Source of the DNA: Tolypeutes matacus
Lineage: Eukaryota > Chordata > Mammalia > Cingulata > Chlamyphoridae
DNA length: 64,000 nucleotides
NCBI GenBank assembly: GCA_026826555.1
Contig: JAKSZT010040190.1
Coordinates: 902,596 to 966,595, forward strand
Reading direction: 5' to 3'
The position numbers were made by a program, and so were the translations under genes. The notes beneath the pieces are model-generated. The model was not told the origin of the DNA and did no database searches. It saw nothing but the letters and a program-made list of their open reading frames with translations. Shown here piece after piece: positions 1-12,100 of this stretch (position 1 is its first letter; each line of letters begins with the position of its first letter).

Positions 1-75
1 CATTCTCTTTATTTCCCTGCTTTTTTTCAGTGTACCTTTTAAGTTTTACATTTAGACTATTCTTTCCTAGGCACC

Positions 76-681
76 TGTATTAGTCAGCCAAAGGGGTGCT
101 GATGCAAAGTACCAGAAATGTGTTGGCTTTTAAAAGGGTATTTATTTGGGGTAAAAGCTTACAGTTAAAAGGCCCTAAAGAGTCCAACTCAAGGTTACTA
201 TAAGAGGTATTTTCTCACCCAAAGTCTGTTGCCACGTGTTGACACAAGATGGCAGGCAATATCTGCGAGGGTTCAGCCTTCCTCTTTCCTCTTAAGGCTC
301 CGTGGGCCCAGCTTCTTCCCATCTCAGCTGTAGGCTGGCACAGGGTTCGGCTGCTCTGCTCTCTTCAGCTGGAATGGCTTGTTTCTCTTCCTGGGGCTGC
401 AGGATCAAAGTCTTCTTCCGTGTATATGGAGCTCCCTTTTCTCTGTATCTACTTCTGTTTCCTTGATTGAGTGTCCCTTTCTATACCCCACCAAGGGGGC
501 GGGGACTCAACCTGCACATCCTAATGATGTGGTTGAATCAAAGCCCTAATTTTGATTTAATCAAGTAAACATTAAGCCTTTGAATTTAAATCAATCAAAG
601 GTTCTCATGCCCAGAAAACAGACTAGTTTACAAACATAATCTATCTGTTTTGGAATTCATAAATAATATCAAACTGCTACA
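76..681 (+). mobile_element. Solo LTR (ERVL/MaLR type), family A, copy 1
   Basis: The element starts TGTATTAGTCAGCC and ends CTGCTACA, so it has TG...CA ends. It is flanked by an exact 5-bp duplication GCACC (71-75 and 682-686). Three other copies in the window share both ends. Five-base duplications are usual for ERV-L class elements. No internal region is attached. Confidence 0.85.
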
Positions 682-686
682 GCACC

Positions 687-3600
687 TTTTAATACAGTGC
701 TCATTTCTGAAATGATTTTCTTTTTCTTCCATTTCTTTCATGAGTTCAGTCAGGTCTCTTTTCATCTTTTCATTTCTTTCTGGCATTTTTTGCCCATCTT
801 TAATTTTTGAGTTTCTGGTTCAAAGTTTGTTTTTGTTTTGTTTTGTTTTTGTATTTCCAATGTTTATTTGAGATATTCAATTCACCTTTGAATATTGTGC
901 TTCATTTTACTTTTACTTTAAGGATTTGTGTGTGTGTGTGTGTGTGTGTGTGGTGGATTGGGTGATTTTTATTAGCCAAGTTGCTTTGGTTCTGATTTTC
1001 CTTTTCCCTGTAGTTAATTTGTGTAGACTTAATCAGTCTTTTTTCTATTTATTTTATAAAATTGAGGAATGTACAAGATCAAAATCCAGTTCCTTTAGTG
1101 GATTTTTATTTTTTGTGCATGGTAAAAAGAGAGATTATGTGATTTCTGACTTTGAGATTTCTTTGTGTGTTAATCTTGCAGGATTATTTAAAATATCCCT
1201 TCTCTCTCTCTCTCTTTCTCTCTCATAGAGGAGTTATAGTTTACAGAAAAATCATGCAGAAAGTAGGAAGTTCCCATATACTTCTCCCGCAGACACACAG
1301 TTTTCCTTATGCCCTCTTTAATTCTTTATTCCTTTCTCTACACTTTTCCTTTCTTTTTTGCCTTCACCTCCAGACCAAAAGCTGTCTTTTGAAGAATGCC
1401 ACTTTGAATTGCATGCCCTTTTAAGCCCCCGTCTGTAATCAGTGCTCTCAGCTACCAGGATATTTTTCCATGTTTTCATACCTAAGGTAGACTTCCTCAT
1501 TCTGGTCGTGATTTTAGAGCAGTTTTGGAAACACTTCTAGTTCCCCTCTCCTCTCTTCTATGAACTTTTTCTCAGACTGCCCTTTCTCATCACAAAGACT
1601 TATCATAGGAGTATTTTGGTGGTTTTTCATTTTATACTTATAGGTAACTTCAACTTTAGGCATTCTCTGTTTTCTAGTTATCTTAAGGACCTAGTTTTTG
1701 TGTAGTTTTATTTTTCTTGCTCTATAGTTTTGGAGGATATGTTTGGCAAAAACAGATTTAGGCAGTCACCATTATCTCCATCAGCAGGTTTTTAAAATTG
1801 AAGTAGAAGTGTTTAGAACAGAAAATATCAGAATTCATCACTCATAATGAGACTAAGTATTGTTTCATTATTGAAACTTTTGTTTCAGTATTAAGCAAAT
1901 TTTTACACATAACCATGGCATTTGTAAAATATATTAATATTTCTAAGTCACATTCAAAACAATTTAGGGAACTTTGTACTATATTATGTCCCAGGACCCT
2001 CCTAACTTGTACAGTCAATAGTTCTGAACCCTCAATCTTTACAGACTTTCTATTGCTTTGTTTCCCTCTTAAGAATCTTTATTGTATTCATCCTAAAGAA
2101 GCACTGTTTTGTCAGTCAACTTTGATGGGGTGCATTATGATATACCAGGCATTCATTAGATACAAAAGCCAAGTGGGAAAAAAAACACCACCACTTTCTG
2201 ACCTTCAAGGAACTTACTATTTAGCAAAAGAGAACTTGTAAAAAAGTTATACCTCAAGAATACCTGTAGAGCTACTGCTGTGTAGAAATAACCCTTACTC
2301 CCTACACACCTTTATGATATAATTTTCTTCACTATAGGTATTGAAAAGAAATTCATGACTTGGAGACCCTGTATTTTAGTAATTTAGTAGTTTCATTCTG
2401 CTGTTTTTACCATTCTCAGCCCTACAAAATGAAATAAGGATAATAATAGCCTTCTCTTGGTTTGGGGGAAGGCCAGTTTCCTTGGGCAATGCTACCAGCA
2501 ATAACAAAGGAGGTAGAGAGGAGTGCATCATTATACGTCATGCTGAAAAGGAGGTAACTAAGATTTCATATGGACATCTAGATTTTGAAAGGCCAGGCAA
2601 AGGGCTGATTCGGCTGATTCGGTGCTAGAGGAATTGCTATAAGGGGCAGATGGGAGAAGACTGCATAAAGTAGATCTTTGATAAGTGTTTTCAAGTTTAA
2701 TTAATATAGTAAATAGGCTTGGTTTAAATCGGTTCTCAACCAGGGATGACTTTGCCCCCCAGGAGACATTTGACCATGTCTAGAGACATTTTTGGCTTTT
2801 GTATCTGAGAGGTGTGGGGGAGGTGCTATTGGCATCTGGTGGGTAGAAGCCAATGATGTTGCTGAAGAGCCCACGATGCACTGGACAATTACACACGACA
2901 AAGGCCCCCAAGTTCAGCCCAACACGTCAAGATTGCTGAAGCTGAGAAACACCTGTTAAAATGGTGGAAGCTGGTCAGGAAGAGGAACGAAGTACATGTT
3001 TTCTAAGCTGAACTTCTGTAACATTTCTAGATCAGGTTTTCAAATATACTATATGATTCCTTGGGCTGTATTCTATTGACCAGGAAAAAAGGGTCAAGAA
3101 TGCTATCATTTTCTTTGATTCAAGTCTCCACCCCTTTAGTGAACTTAATACCCCACCAAGTTTGTTTTCGCAGAAGGGTGGGTAAAAAAGTACCAACAGT
3201 TCTGGGCACTCATATTTCCCAGCGGCCAGACACTTCCCTTGGAGATGCTCCCTGGGATCAGAGACAGCCCCATGTTGTCTTCCCATGGGAAGGGCTCCCT
3301 ATGCAGCTCAGTGCCAGCCCTAAGCGATGCACACGGAAAGCCTTACTTCTTAGATCCTCAAACTGTCATGGATTTCTGGGAGGCTGGACTCTGTACTGTT
3401 TCTCTGAGTACACCACTAGACCTTGGTCATGCCAGGGGCCCTGGCTGCTGAATCCACCTCTGGATGCGGCAATACAGGTCAGTTCCTTCAGACTCCTTCC
3501 TGCCCCTGGTGCTGCTGAGGTTTACACACGACTCACTGGCTCACTGTACTCAGAATACTCTTCCAGGATGTGACAATGGGCAGTAACGTCAGATCTCTTC

Positions 3601-4379
3601 CCTCAACATACATTTTCTAAGAAATATAAATATCCACGATATTTCACATGTCATCCCATAAGGGTAGGAGCAACTTTAACAACGAAGTCCAAAAAAGACC
3701 TCTAGGATTTTCCTAATTAACTGCAGTTGAGATATTGTCTAAATACTTGCTAGTGATTCTGGGTACTTTTAGCAAAAAAAAAAAATACTCAAAGTGTAAG
3801 GCAGAGAAACAATTTCACAGTTCCTTTATTTCCTTGTATCCGGCAGCTGTCTGGTAAGCATAGGTTTATAGGGACAGATGGTTTCAGTTTCATACAAAAT
3901 TGCTGTTGTTAGTTTATGTAGTCAGAACAGGAAAGAATGTCAAGGGCACGGACAAGAATCACTTATGAGAAAAGGCAGCTACTCTTTATCACCCCGTACC
4001 ATACAGCATTCTTCACCTTCAACTTCACCTGGAACCCTAAGACTGAAAACGCGATCTTTAAATGGGGACATGTTCCCAGAGACCACCAGGCTGGTCAATG
4101 ATCTCACCCAGGACAGATGAGCCTCGAAGTCCAGGGGGTGGGGGTTGGCAGAAGGGAGGAGCAGGGGGAAGTTACTGTTTTTATTTAACAGAGTATTTGC
4201 GTATACCAGCCCCTGTCTCTAGATACTATACATATATTAATTCCAGTAATGTCAGCAAAAAAAGCCATACGAAGTATTCTGAATTTTACACATAAATGCA
4301 TATGTATGAATTGTACATATGAGGTACAAGGAAGTGAATTTGCTCAGGGGCACAGGTCGTGGGAACAGAGAACCACTCA
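687..4379. other. Gene-free stretch with a GT repeat and old repeat fragments
   Basis: There is a (GT)n tract at about 926-951 and T-rich L1-like debris around 680-850 and 1240-1330. The frames at 1915-2241 and 3061-3573 resemble no family I know and show no exon signals. I see nothing else that can be supported. Confidence 0.4.
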
Positions 4380-4900
4380 GGACAAGGAAAGTTAGGTCCA
4401 GCTCGGAGCACAGGCCGCGCCACCTCTCCAGAGCCGGCCAGGCCCCCCGCGCCAAGGCCCCCGAGCGCCGCCCACAAGCGCAGAGCGTGACCGGAAGTGC
4501 TTCCGGGAGCCCGGAAGCCCCAGGACGGGCCTGGGGGAGGGTTTGTGAGGCCCTTCCTGTTGAGCGCTTTGCCGGTTCAGGGTGTCGCGCCGCCCCCTCC
4601 CCTCGGGGTCGACCTCGAGACTCCAGGTGGGACCGGGTGGGATGCGGAGGAAGGGCCGCAGGACCGGGCTCTCGGGCCGGGAAGCCTCCTCCCCTTCCTT
4701 CTCCCTTGGCCGCCTCCCAGCTGCTTGCCAGCAGAGTCGGGCCGGCGAGGGGCCGCGCGCGGTGCGTCGGGCCTTTCGGAGTCGAGGAGGCCGAGGCGAA
4801 GGACCTTGAAGACCCAGGCCCCTGCTGGGGCCAGTTTTCAGTCGAGGACTAGCCTCAGAAGAGACTCGAATGTGACCTCAGCGAGGCCTGTGCTAACCGC
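4380..4900. promoter_or_regulatory. Orphan CpG island with clustered ETS sites
   Basis: The stretch is GC-rich and CpG-dense. At 4491-4506 two ETS cores face each other ('ccggaagtgcttccgg'), and a third 'ccggaag' follows at 4511-4517. Such clusters are typical of housekeeping promoters bound by GABP. A possible plus-strand donor, CCAG before 'gtggga', is at about 4625. No coding frame of a known family is attached on either strand. The large frames crossing it are CpG shadows. Confidence 0.5.
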
Positions 4901-4909
4901 TCTATTTTA

Positions 4910-7456
4910 AGGTGCTGCGTACATCCCCGAGCGCCCTTTCATTGTCTTCTTTTTCTATAGTTCTCATCACCGTCTAGCTATATAATTTATACTTCTTTGT
5001 CTATTGTTTATTATCTGTCTCTTGTGTTCCACCTCACCCCACCCTAACGTCAATATAAAGGCCTCAAGCGTAGAGATTTGCGTGTGTTTTGTTTAACTCC
5101 TAATAAATATAGCATGCCTCAACATCCAGAGGCCTGGCCCGTGCTGAGAACTGTGTTTACTCCTATTACTTTGTTCAGTGCAGTACCGTAAGGGCCTAAA
5201 ACAGACCTGGCACATACTGGGAACTCTTTTTCTTGAATGAGTGAATGAACTAATTAATGAGTGAGGCTCTTGCAATAAACTTGTGACAAAAGACGGAAAC
5301 CAATTTTCTGTGATTAGCTGAGCTGCATCAGTAAATGCTTCTGAGCAGGGCATTCAGCCCTGGAGATATAAAGGCTGCTGGGAGGCAGAGGCTTCTAGGG
5401 CATCAGGAAAGAAAGGATAGGTAAGTTTAAAATATATATTGATATACAGTATTCAACTTCAGCCTCCTCAGTGAGTCTTAGCACTTCTAACCTGGCACTT
5501 AGGGCCACATCTCCCTTTCTCACAAAAGGACATTGTGAACTTACCAGTCCCGTGTTTCTTGCTGAATTTGTCAAGGAAAGGCTGAGAGATTGGGTGAGAA
5601 AAGAAGCCCTTTTTAGAATCAGTTTATTTATTTATATAGTGAAAGCAAAAGTAGCCAAATGTGCCAGCTCCCTGTGTGTCTCCTGTCCCACATGACTGCA
5701 ACATGGCTGACAGATGATCATCTTGTTACCGAGGAGCTGATATCAAACTGCAGCTAAGCAGTCTTATGGCTTGCAGCTATACCCTAAATGGGGAGAGACC
5801 GGAAGTCTCAGACCTTCTGAGTCTGGAAGGCGAGGAGAAAGTTATTACAGTCTCCCTGTTAGATAGGGAGGCGAGTTGGAAATAGCCTGTGGCAGCTCCT
5901 CACAAAGTTTCCCAAGCATTTATGATCTGGGATTATCACAGGACTTAGATCAGCTGCAGTTAAAACCTGGCTTATGTGCATATATGGAGACATGCAGGTT
6001 GCCATGCTCCCTTGAAAAAGGGGCTATGAAATGGACAAAATGAGGACAGACTGATTTAAAAAACAAAAAACAACCCTTAGGTTAGAAGAAAGTACAGAGT
6101 TTAGTTTTCATGCTCTTCAAGAATAGACAATGTCTTGTTCATCTTTGATTCCTTAATGCCTGACCTAACACAGTCAGGTTTGCTTGAATGGATGATTGTG
6201 AACACATAACCTGCTTAGAAATAGGGAAAAAAGACTGTTAGTTTATGTTAATAATATGAAAGAGCAAGTGTAATCAGCCAATTTTCAGATTCATTCTTTG
6301 AACAGGAACTCTGCTAGGTGCTGAGGATAAAATTGTGAGCCTGTCATTTATCCCTTGTCTCTGAGCTTCACAACAGCCCCTCTCTATCCTGATCTGTGAG
6401 AAGAGTAGAGAGGCTACAAACTTCATTTCCCAAACTTCTAATGCCAACAAGCAGAACTTGTGGGAGATCAAAAGGGGGGAGGATGGTTAAATGTTTTAAT
6501 GCTTTAGTTAAAACCTAAAACTACTGTTATGTTCAAATAGTTTGGAAATCATACAATGCATTTTTTATCAGTTTAAGAATTCACTCAAACAAAAGAAATA
6601 ACCATATGCTTTATCATCGTAATGCAAATAATTTACATTAGGATTCCTTATAGATTTCTCTCCTACATCCCTGAAAACTTTGAAGTACCAAGCCTTGGAA
6701 ATTGGTATAAATTATTTTTGACTTGGATAGATCTGCAAAGGATTTTGGATAATGACTCAATTTCTAAGAAACAAGACACATAGAACAATTGGGTATATTT
6801 CACAATGGCTAAACCATTAGTTGTGAAAGGTGACCAGGAAGCCATGCCATATTGAATTCTAGAGTCTTAAATTAATGAAAATAGAAAGGGAATGCTGGTG
6901 CCAGAAATTAAGTTAGAAATGTGAGCAGATGCAAAAATGAAAGCACACTTCTATAAGAAGGAGAAGTGATACACTAATGAAAATGTTTGCAGGAAAGTAG
7001 TCATTCAGAACTACTTCTGTAGCAGCAACTCCATTTGAAATATACATCAAAAAATACTATTTGTATAAAACTGACTAAAAACGAGTTTCCTCACTTAAAT
7101 GCAGAAGAGTGAAATTTTGACTATCATGAGAAGAAAAAGGTCTACAAAGTGTGTTTACAGAAGGAGTTAATGGTACCACACAGATGATTTAGTAATCAGT
7201 ATAGAAGACGAAGACTGTCACATACTAAATTTGAAACTATAAGTAGTACTTGTTATAAATATTTGGTGTGAATCCAGTGACCTGGAGAAAGTATGAACTT
7301 AGCAGACATAAGCATTGATGCAGAGTATGCTACACAGTGGGGGAAGAGGGAAAAGATAGTGTCTGTAGCTTTAAGGGCACTTGGATAGGCCCAAGAGAAC
7401 TAAAGGTGAGAATCAAGCTGCTGAGCATCACAGAATTTAGATCAGAATTTTTAACC
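4910..7456. other. Gene-free stretch with an L2 remnant
   Basis: About 5050-5250 resembles the 3' end of L2 ('cctggcacatactgggaac', then a tail rich in 'gaatga'). Beyond that I recognise no gene, RNA or repeat. Confidence 0.35.
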
Positions 7457-8289
7457 ATTTTATTCTGACTTGATAATTGATTTTCACACTGCCTGAATGG
7501 GAAAGTTTTCTCCCTATAAAGTAGCAAAATTAGTGTCAGGGACAGATTAACTAAAAAATGGAATTCCATGGGTGGTGTACATTCACAATGACTTAATGAT
7601 AAAGAAGCTTAGAAATTCTTCCTAGAACTCCTAGGCTGGCAAGGAAATATGGATTCTTTCTATCACAGAGGGTCCACCCCACTCAGCAAAAACTACACTA
7701 GGCTGAACCAGAATCTAGAACCTCAGACATTAAGACACAAACACAAATAACCTTAGTTAGAAATTACTCAAAAATCTAGACAGCATCATATTTTTAGAAC
7801 TATGACAATAATCTTACTGGTAAATTTAATACATGTTTACTAGCACCTATGTGCAAGGCACAGGGAGGGGGTGGTATATAAGACCTCATGAATCTGACCA
7901 ACTAGTGGAGGATTCATTATAGGCAAGATGAATGGTCACTGCAGAAGCCCTCCAAATCACAGCCATACCCCCAAGGGATGTAATAAAGTGCTGGCTGAGG
8001 GCAAGCAGTGGGTTTGAAAGCCCATAGAAGTCCATCAGATTTAAGCAAACCATTTTAGGTCCTACCTCTTCCAGACAATACTCTCATTGCCCCTCATGAA
8101 AACAAGCTTTTTCCAGTCACCTTCTAGGATCTAGAAGATAATTCATCTCAGCTAGACTATATTCCCTAATACCTGGTGGTGGTTAGTGGTAAGTGAAGCC
8201 CCAGCCCACCATTTCTGTAGTTTAGGAGGAGCAATGGAGTGGCTTCGGTTAATGAGGAATAGTAGCAACTTTGGCATGTACTACATGAG
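7457..8289 (-). other. ZKSCAN3: ZKSCAN3 3' UTR, candidate
   Basis: No gene is seen in this stretch. Reading leftward from the stop, the first AATAAA hexamer I noticed on the minus strand is at 7457-7462 (plus-strand TTTATT). That would make a 3' UTR of about 0.85 kb. The true end cannot be fixed from sequence alone. Confidence 0.35.
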
Positions 8290-9155
8290 TCACTGGGTCA
8301 GAACTTTTTTCCCAACGTGGCTTCTCTGATGTTGAACAAGGTATGAAGTTCGAGTGAAGCCTTTCCCACATGCATCACACTGAAAGGGTTTCTCTCCAGT
8401 GTGAATCTTTTGATGTTCAATAAGGCCTATATTCTGAGTGAAACTTCTCTCACACTCATTACATTTATAAGACATAGAAGACTCAACATTTCGCTCCTGG
8501 ATTTCCATCCTACCCTGACTTTCCCAAGTCTCTCCATATTCAGGATTTTGAGCACTTTTATCTCCAGTATGGATCCTCTGATGTCTCAGGAGATGTGAAC
8601 TCCGCCTAAAGGCTTTGCCACACATATTGCACTGGTACGGCTTCTCCCCAGTATGGATTCTGTGATGTTCAAGGAGGCTGCAGCTCTGGCTGAAGGTTTT
8701 CCCACAGTCGTCACACTCATAGGGCTTCTCCCCAGTGTGGGTTCTCTGGTGTTTGATAAGGTCCGAGCTGTGACTGAATGCCTTGCTGCATTCTTCACAC
8801 TCATAAGGCTTCTCACCAGTGTGGACTCTCTGGTGGATGACGAGGGCAGAGCTCCCAATGAAGGCCTTGCCACACTCTTCACATTCATAAGGTTTCTCAC
8901 CAGTATGGATTCTCCTGTGCTTACTCAGGCCTGAACTCTGAGCAAAACTCTTCCCACATTCGTGGCAGTAGTGCCGCCTACTCCCTGTGGCATTCTTCTG
9001 CTTCCTTTGTAACCTGCCCTCCTGTTCACCAGCCTCTGCGTGTCTAGGAATCTGGACAGTGTCTTCACCCAGGTGGCACGCTCTCTCTGCAGGCTCCTGT
9101 ATTGGATATTCTTCAGCTGGAGGCAAGTGCCTGCTCTCAGGCTGTATCTCACCAC
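8290..9155 (-). CDS. ZKSCAN3: ZKSCAN3 exon 6: seven C2H2 zinc fingers and stop
   Basis: The exon starts after acceptor 'tgttgtttcag' and ends with TGA at 8290-8292. After an acidic linker of about 60 residues come five fingers at a 28-residue spacing with TGEKP linkers, a spacer of about 30 residues without a finger, and two last fingers. The protein ends G-K-K-V-L-T-Q. All cysteine and histidine ligands are present in all seven fingers. The open frame continues into intron 5 up to 9516, but that part is not coding. The 84-bp periodicity of this exon comes from the fingers. Confidence 0.95.
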
Positions 9156-12100
9156 CTGAAACAACAAATACCCGACTCTCATAATTGCTCTGTCGTGGGA
9201 GGAAAGGTCTGTGATAAGTACTGGGGATGCAAGACTTACAAACGTCTATATATGTCAGATGTGAGGACTTGAGTGCAAGAATAAACATGGAAGGGAAAGA
9301 ACAGGACAGCTGGGATGGAGGGAGACCTGAGAATGGGAGTGGATCCATCAGAAGAAGGGTACAAACTAGGGATGGAGGGAGTGAGGACTGGGCAGTGATA
9401 CATGTGGAGGCTTTAAGTTCGAAGACCAGGAAGACAAGGCCATATTTACAAGATAGTGAAAGGACTGAGCAGAAGGCAAGAGGAAATAGGGCAAATAAAA
9501 GGGTTTCTGGGTGCATTCTGTAAGGAACAGGGTAAGTGGGGACTCAGAAATCGGTTACTGACTAATGAAAAGGGAAGTCATCTCTGACACTGCCCAGGCA
9601 TAAAAAAAACTGTCCAATGAGCTCTGTGAACTCAGACAAGTCCCATCGTCTTCTGTGTCTCTGCACCCTCATCTCTAAGGCCAGGGCCTGCAGCCAGACT
9701 CTAAGGTCACTTCTGGCTCTCACACTTTATGTTCCCATGGCCCATTTCCAGAAGGGACCCCGCAGCTTTTTCATCTATGAGACCCTGGGAACGGGAAGGG
9801 AAGGGAATCAGCTTTTACTATCCATTTACTATGAGCCAGGCCTGTTCTCGGGGCTGTGTCCACTCCATTCCACTTTACCTATCTAGAGCATTGGCAGGGC
9901 AGAGAAGAAAGCCAGTCAGAAGAATTAAAGGAACTAGCCGCTTAGCTAGTGGTTAGTAATGGGTTCTAAAATGACAGTTCTGAATCCAAACATAATGGGG
10001 CACAACAGCTTCTAACAGCCCAGGAGGTTGTAGTATGCAAAGGCAGCCAAGAAGCCTTGAGGAATCCGTGCCCATCAGCCTTACCCAGGGAGATCAGTCT
10101 GCCACAGCTCTCCTGCCTGCCCTGTCTGTAGAGGTTCGCCTGAGAGGAATCCAGCTGCGCCCACCCGGGTGTGATGGTCAGGGCCACGTCTTCCATTTTC
10201 AGCAACTCCTGAAATGACATAATCTTACATGGTCCCCCTTGCCCAGAACCTCTCCCAAAGCTGAGCATTACAGTGAGGGGCACATGCCAAGAACGCCCAT
10301 CCCTTTAAGGGGCTCTGCAAAAAAGAGTAAGTGTGGCACACCTGTGGGGACCCAGGGCCCCCCCCCCCCGCAAGTCTTCAGCATGTAGCTGCCTACATGA
10401 CCTAGACATAAGTTAAGGTTACAGCCTTTCCCAGAGGGAAGAGAATGTGTAATTGTATCATAAACTATAAGCTTCCCAAAGCAGTAAACGTCCTTGGTAA
10501 ACGACCTTCCTATGAGTATAGTAAAAACATCACCACACCCCATGTGTACGCATCACGTGAGCCTAGCAGGAACTCTGTTCTCATACCCTATGGAATGTCC
10601 TTATTCTGAAACCCCTTATAATATCACCCCGCATTTTCTCTTTGCGGAGCGCTATCTACCTACATTCCCTGAACCGCTGCCATCAGAGATTCTCTCCTGT
10701 CTATATGTCCCAATAAAGACAGGACATATGTCTGACTAAATGCCAGGTGTGTTCTTTGGTCTCACATCCACACCAACTCATGCCCTTCAGCACCTACGCC
10801 TACTTGGCCCAGTCTTAATATCTTTACCAACAAAACTGTCATTAAAATAAAGTAAAATTAAACACATTAGGATAGGAATCTTCATAAACATAAAAAATTT
10901 GTGGTGTGCTTTTCTGGAGTAGTAAGAGCAGATCTCATTGACATGAACAAGTTTTAGAATACAGTGAAATCTAGATCTGGGGGAGAAAGTTTAGGGGTGA
11001 AAACTGAATAATACAGAGCCTTAAACACTGATACCTAAAAGCAAAACATGCAAGGCTGGGTAAGAAAATCCAGATTAAGTAAAGATTGTTCAGATCACAA
11101 TATAAAGTTTAGACATAAAGGCCATGCCTCATCTGTGCCTTCAAATGTGAGCTCCTTGAGGGCAGAGTCCATGTTTTTATATCCTCACTAATTGGACAGT
11201 TTTTTAAAGTTTTTAAAAAACAAATGTTTTCAAATTTCTTAAAACCACCATCACATCAAAATCCTCTGTTGATACTTGCTTAACTGTGCTTGTTGAAGAA
11301 GAAAATTCTGTCGTGAAGGGACTGGCCAAAGAGGCGGGGTAGGGGAGATCCATGAAGCACAGACAAACCCCCAAGCCAGCAGTAAGACAGAAAAAGACCC
11401 TCCCATCAGCACTGAAACGAAGGCAGACAATGATAAGCTTGATAAGAAAGCGCAAAACCTGTGTGTCTGTAAGATGTGGGTGGAGCGGGAGCAGGGAGGA
11501 AGGGAACTTCCCAGGAAGCCAACAGTCGTGAAAGTACTGGAGGGACAGGGCACTCCCACTCACCTGGGACTCCGGGGTGAGCCTGGCAGCTCCTACTCCA
11601 TCTTCTTTGCTGCTCCCTCCCTGGACAAGCCCGGGAACCTGGAGAACTAAGATGAAAGAAGCTATGGATGAGATTTACCTTGGCATTGAGCCTCCTTTCC
11701 TATGAAATCCAAGTTCAGAGATCAGGTTAATAAATTCCTGCCAAGCAACTTTAGACAGAGTGTGTTGTTCCTTCCCAAAATGCTTGCTCCCTAGAAATTG
11801 CAGTCCTAGGGCCTAAGAGATCTGTGCTCTGTAGCTATACAAAAACCATGTGAAGAGGCAGGATCCCTGGTAGGAGAGGTGAGATGAAAGCAACATAAAG
11901 GCAACAAAAAAACTTTCTATTTGAAGAGCCTTTACTTTTGCTGGGAGGGAGAAAAAGGGATTTTTTGGTTAAAGTGGCTTTCTGCTTTGGTTTTGAAAAA
12001 CTAAGAGGAGTCAGACAAGGCTGGGCCCAGAAAGGCAGAAAAGGGGGTCTGGTTGTATAGAACTTGGACAGATTTAAGACAGAGAAGTACAGAGGCATTT

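Noticed and set aside
3061..3573. 170-codon open frame
   Set aside because: It resembles no family I know, has no CpG promoter or exon signals, and overlaps other frames of similar quality.
4319..4910. Two long open frames across the CpG island
   Set aside because: Arginine/proline/glycine-rich composition is what GC-rich DNA gives in any frame. No domain is visible.
8290..9000. CRISPR-like or satellite array with 84-bp period
   Set aside because: The period is the 28-residue zinc-finger unit of an intact protein. The same holds at 47860-48440.
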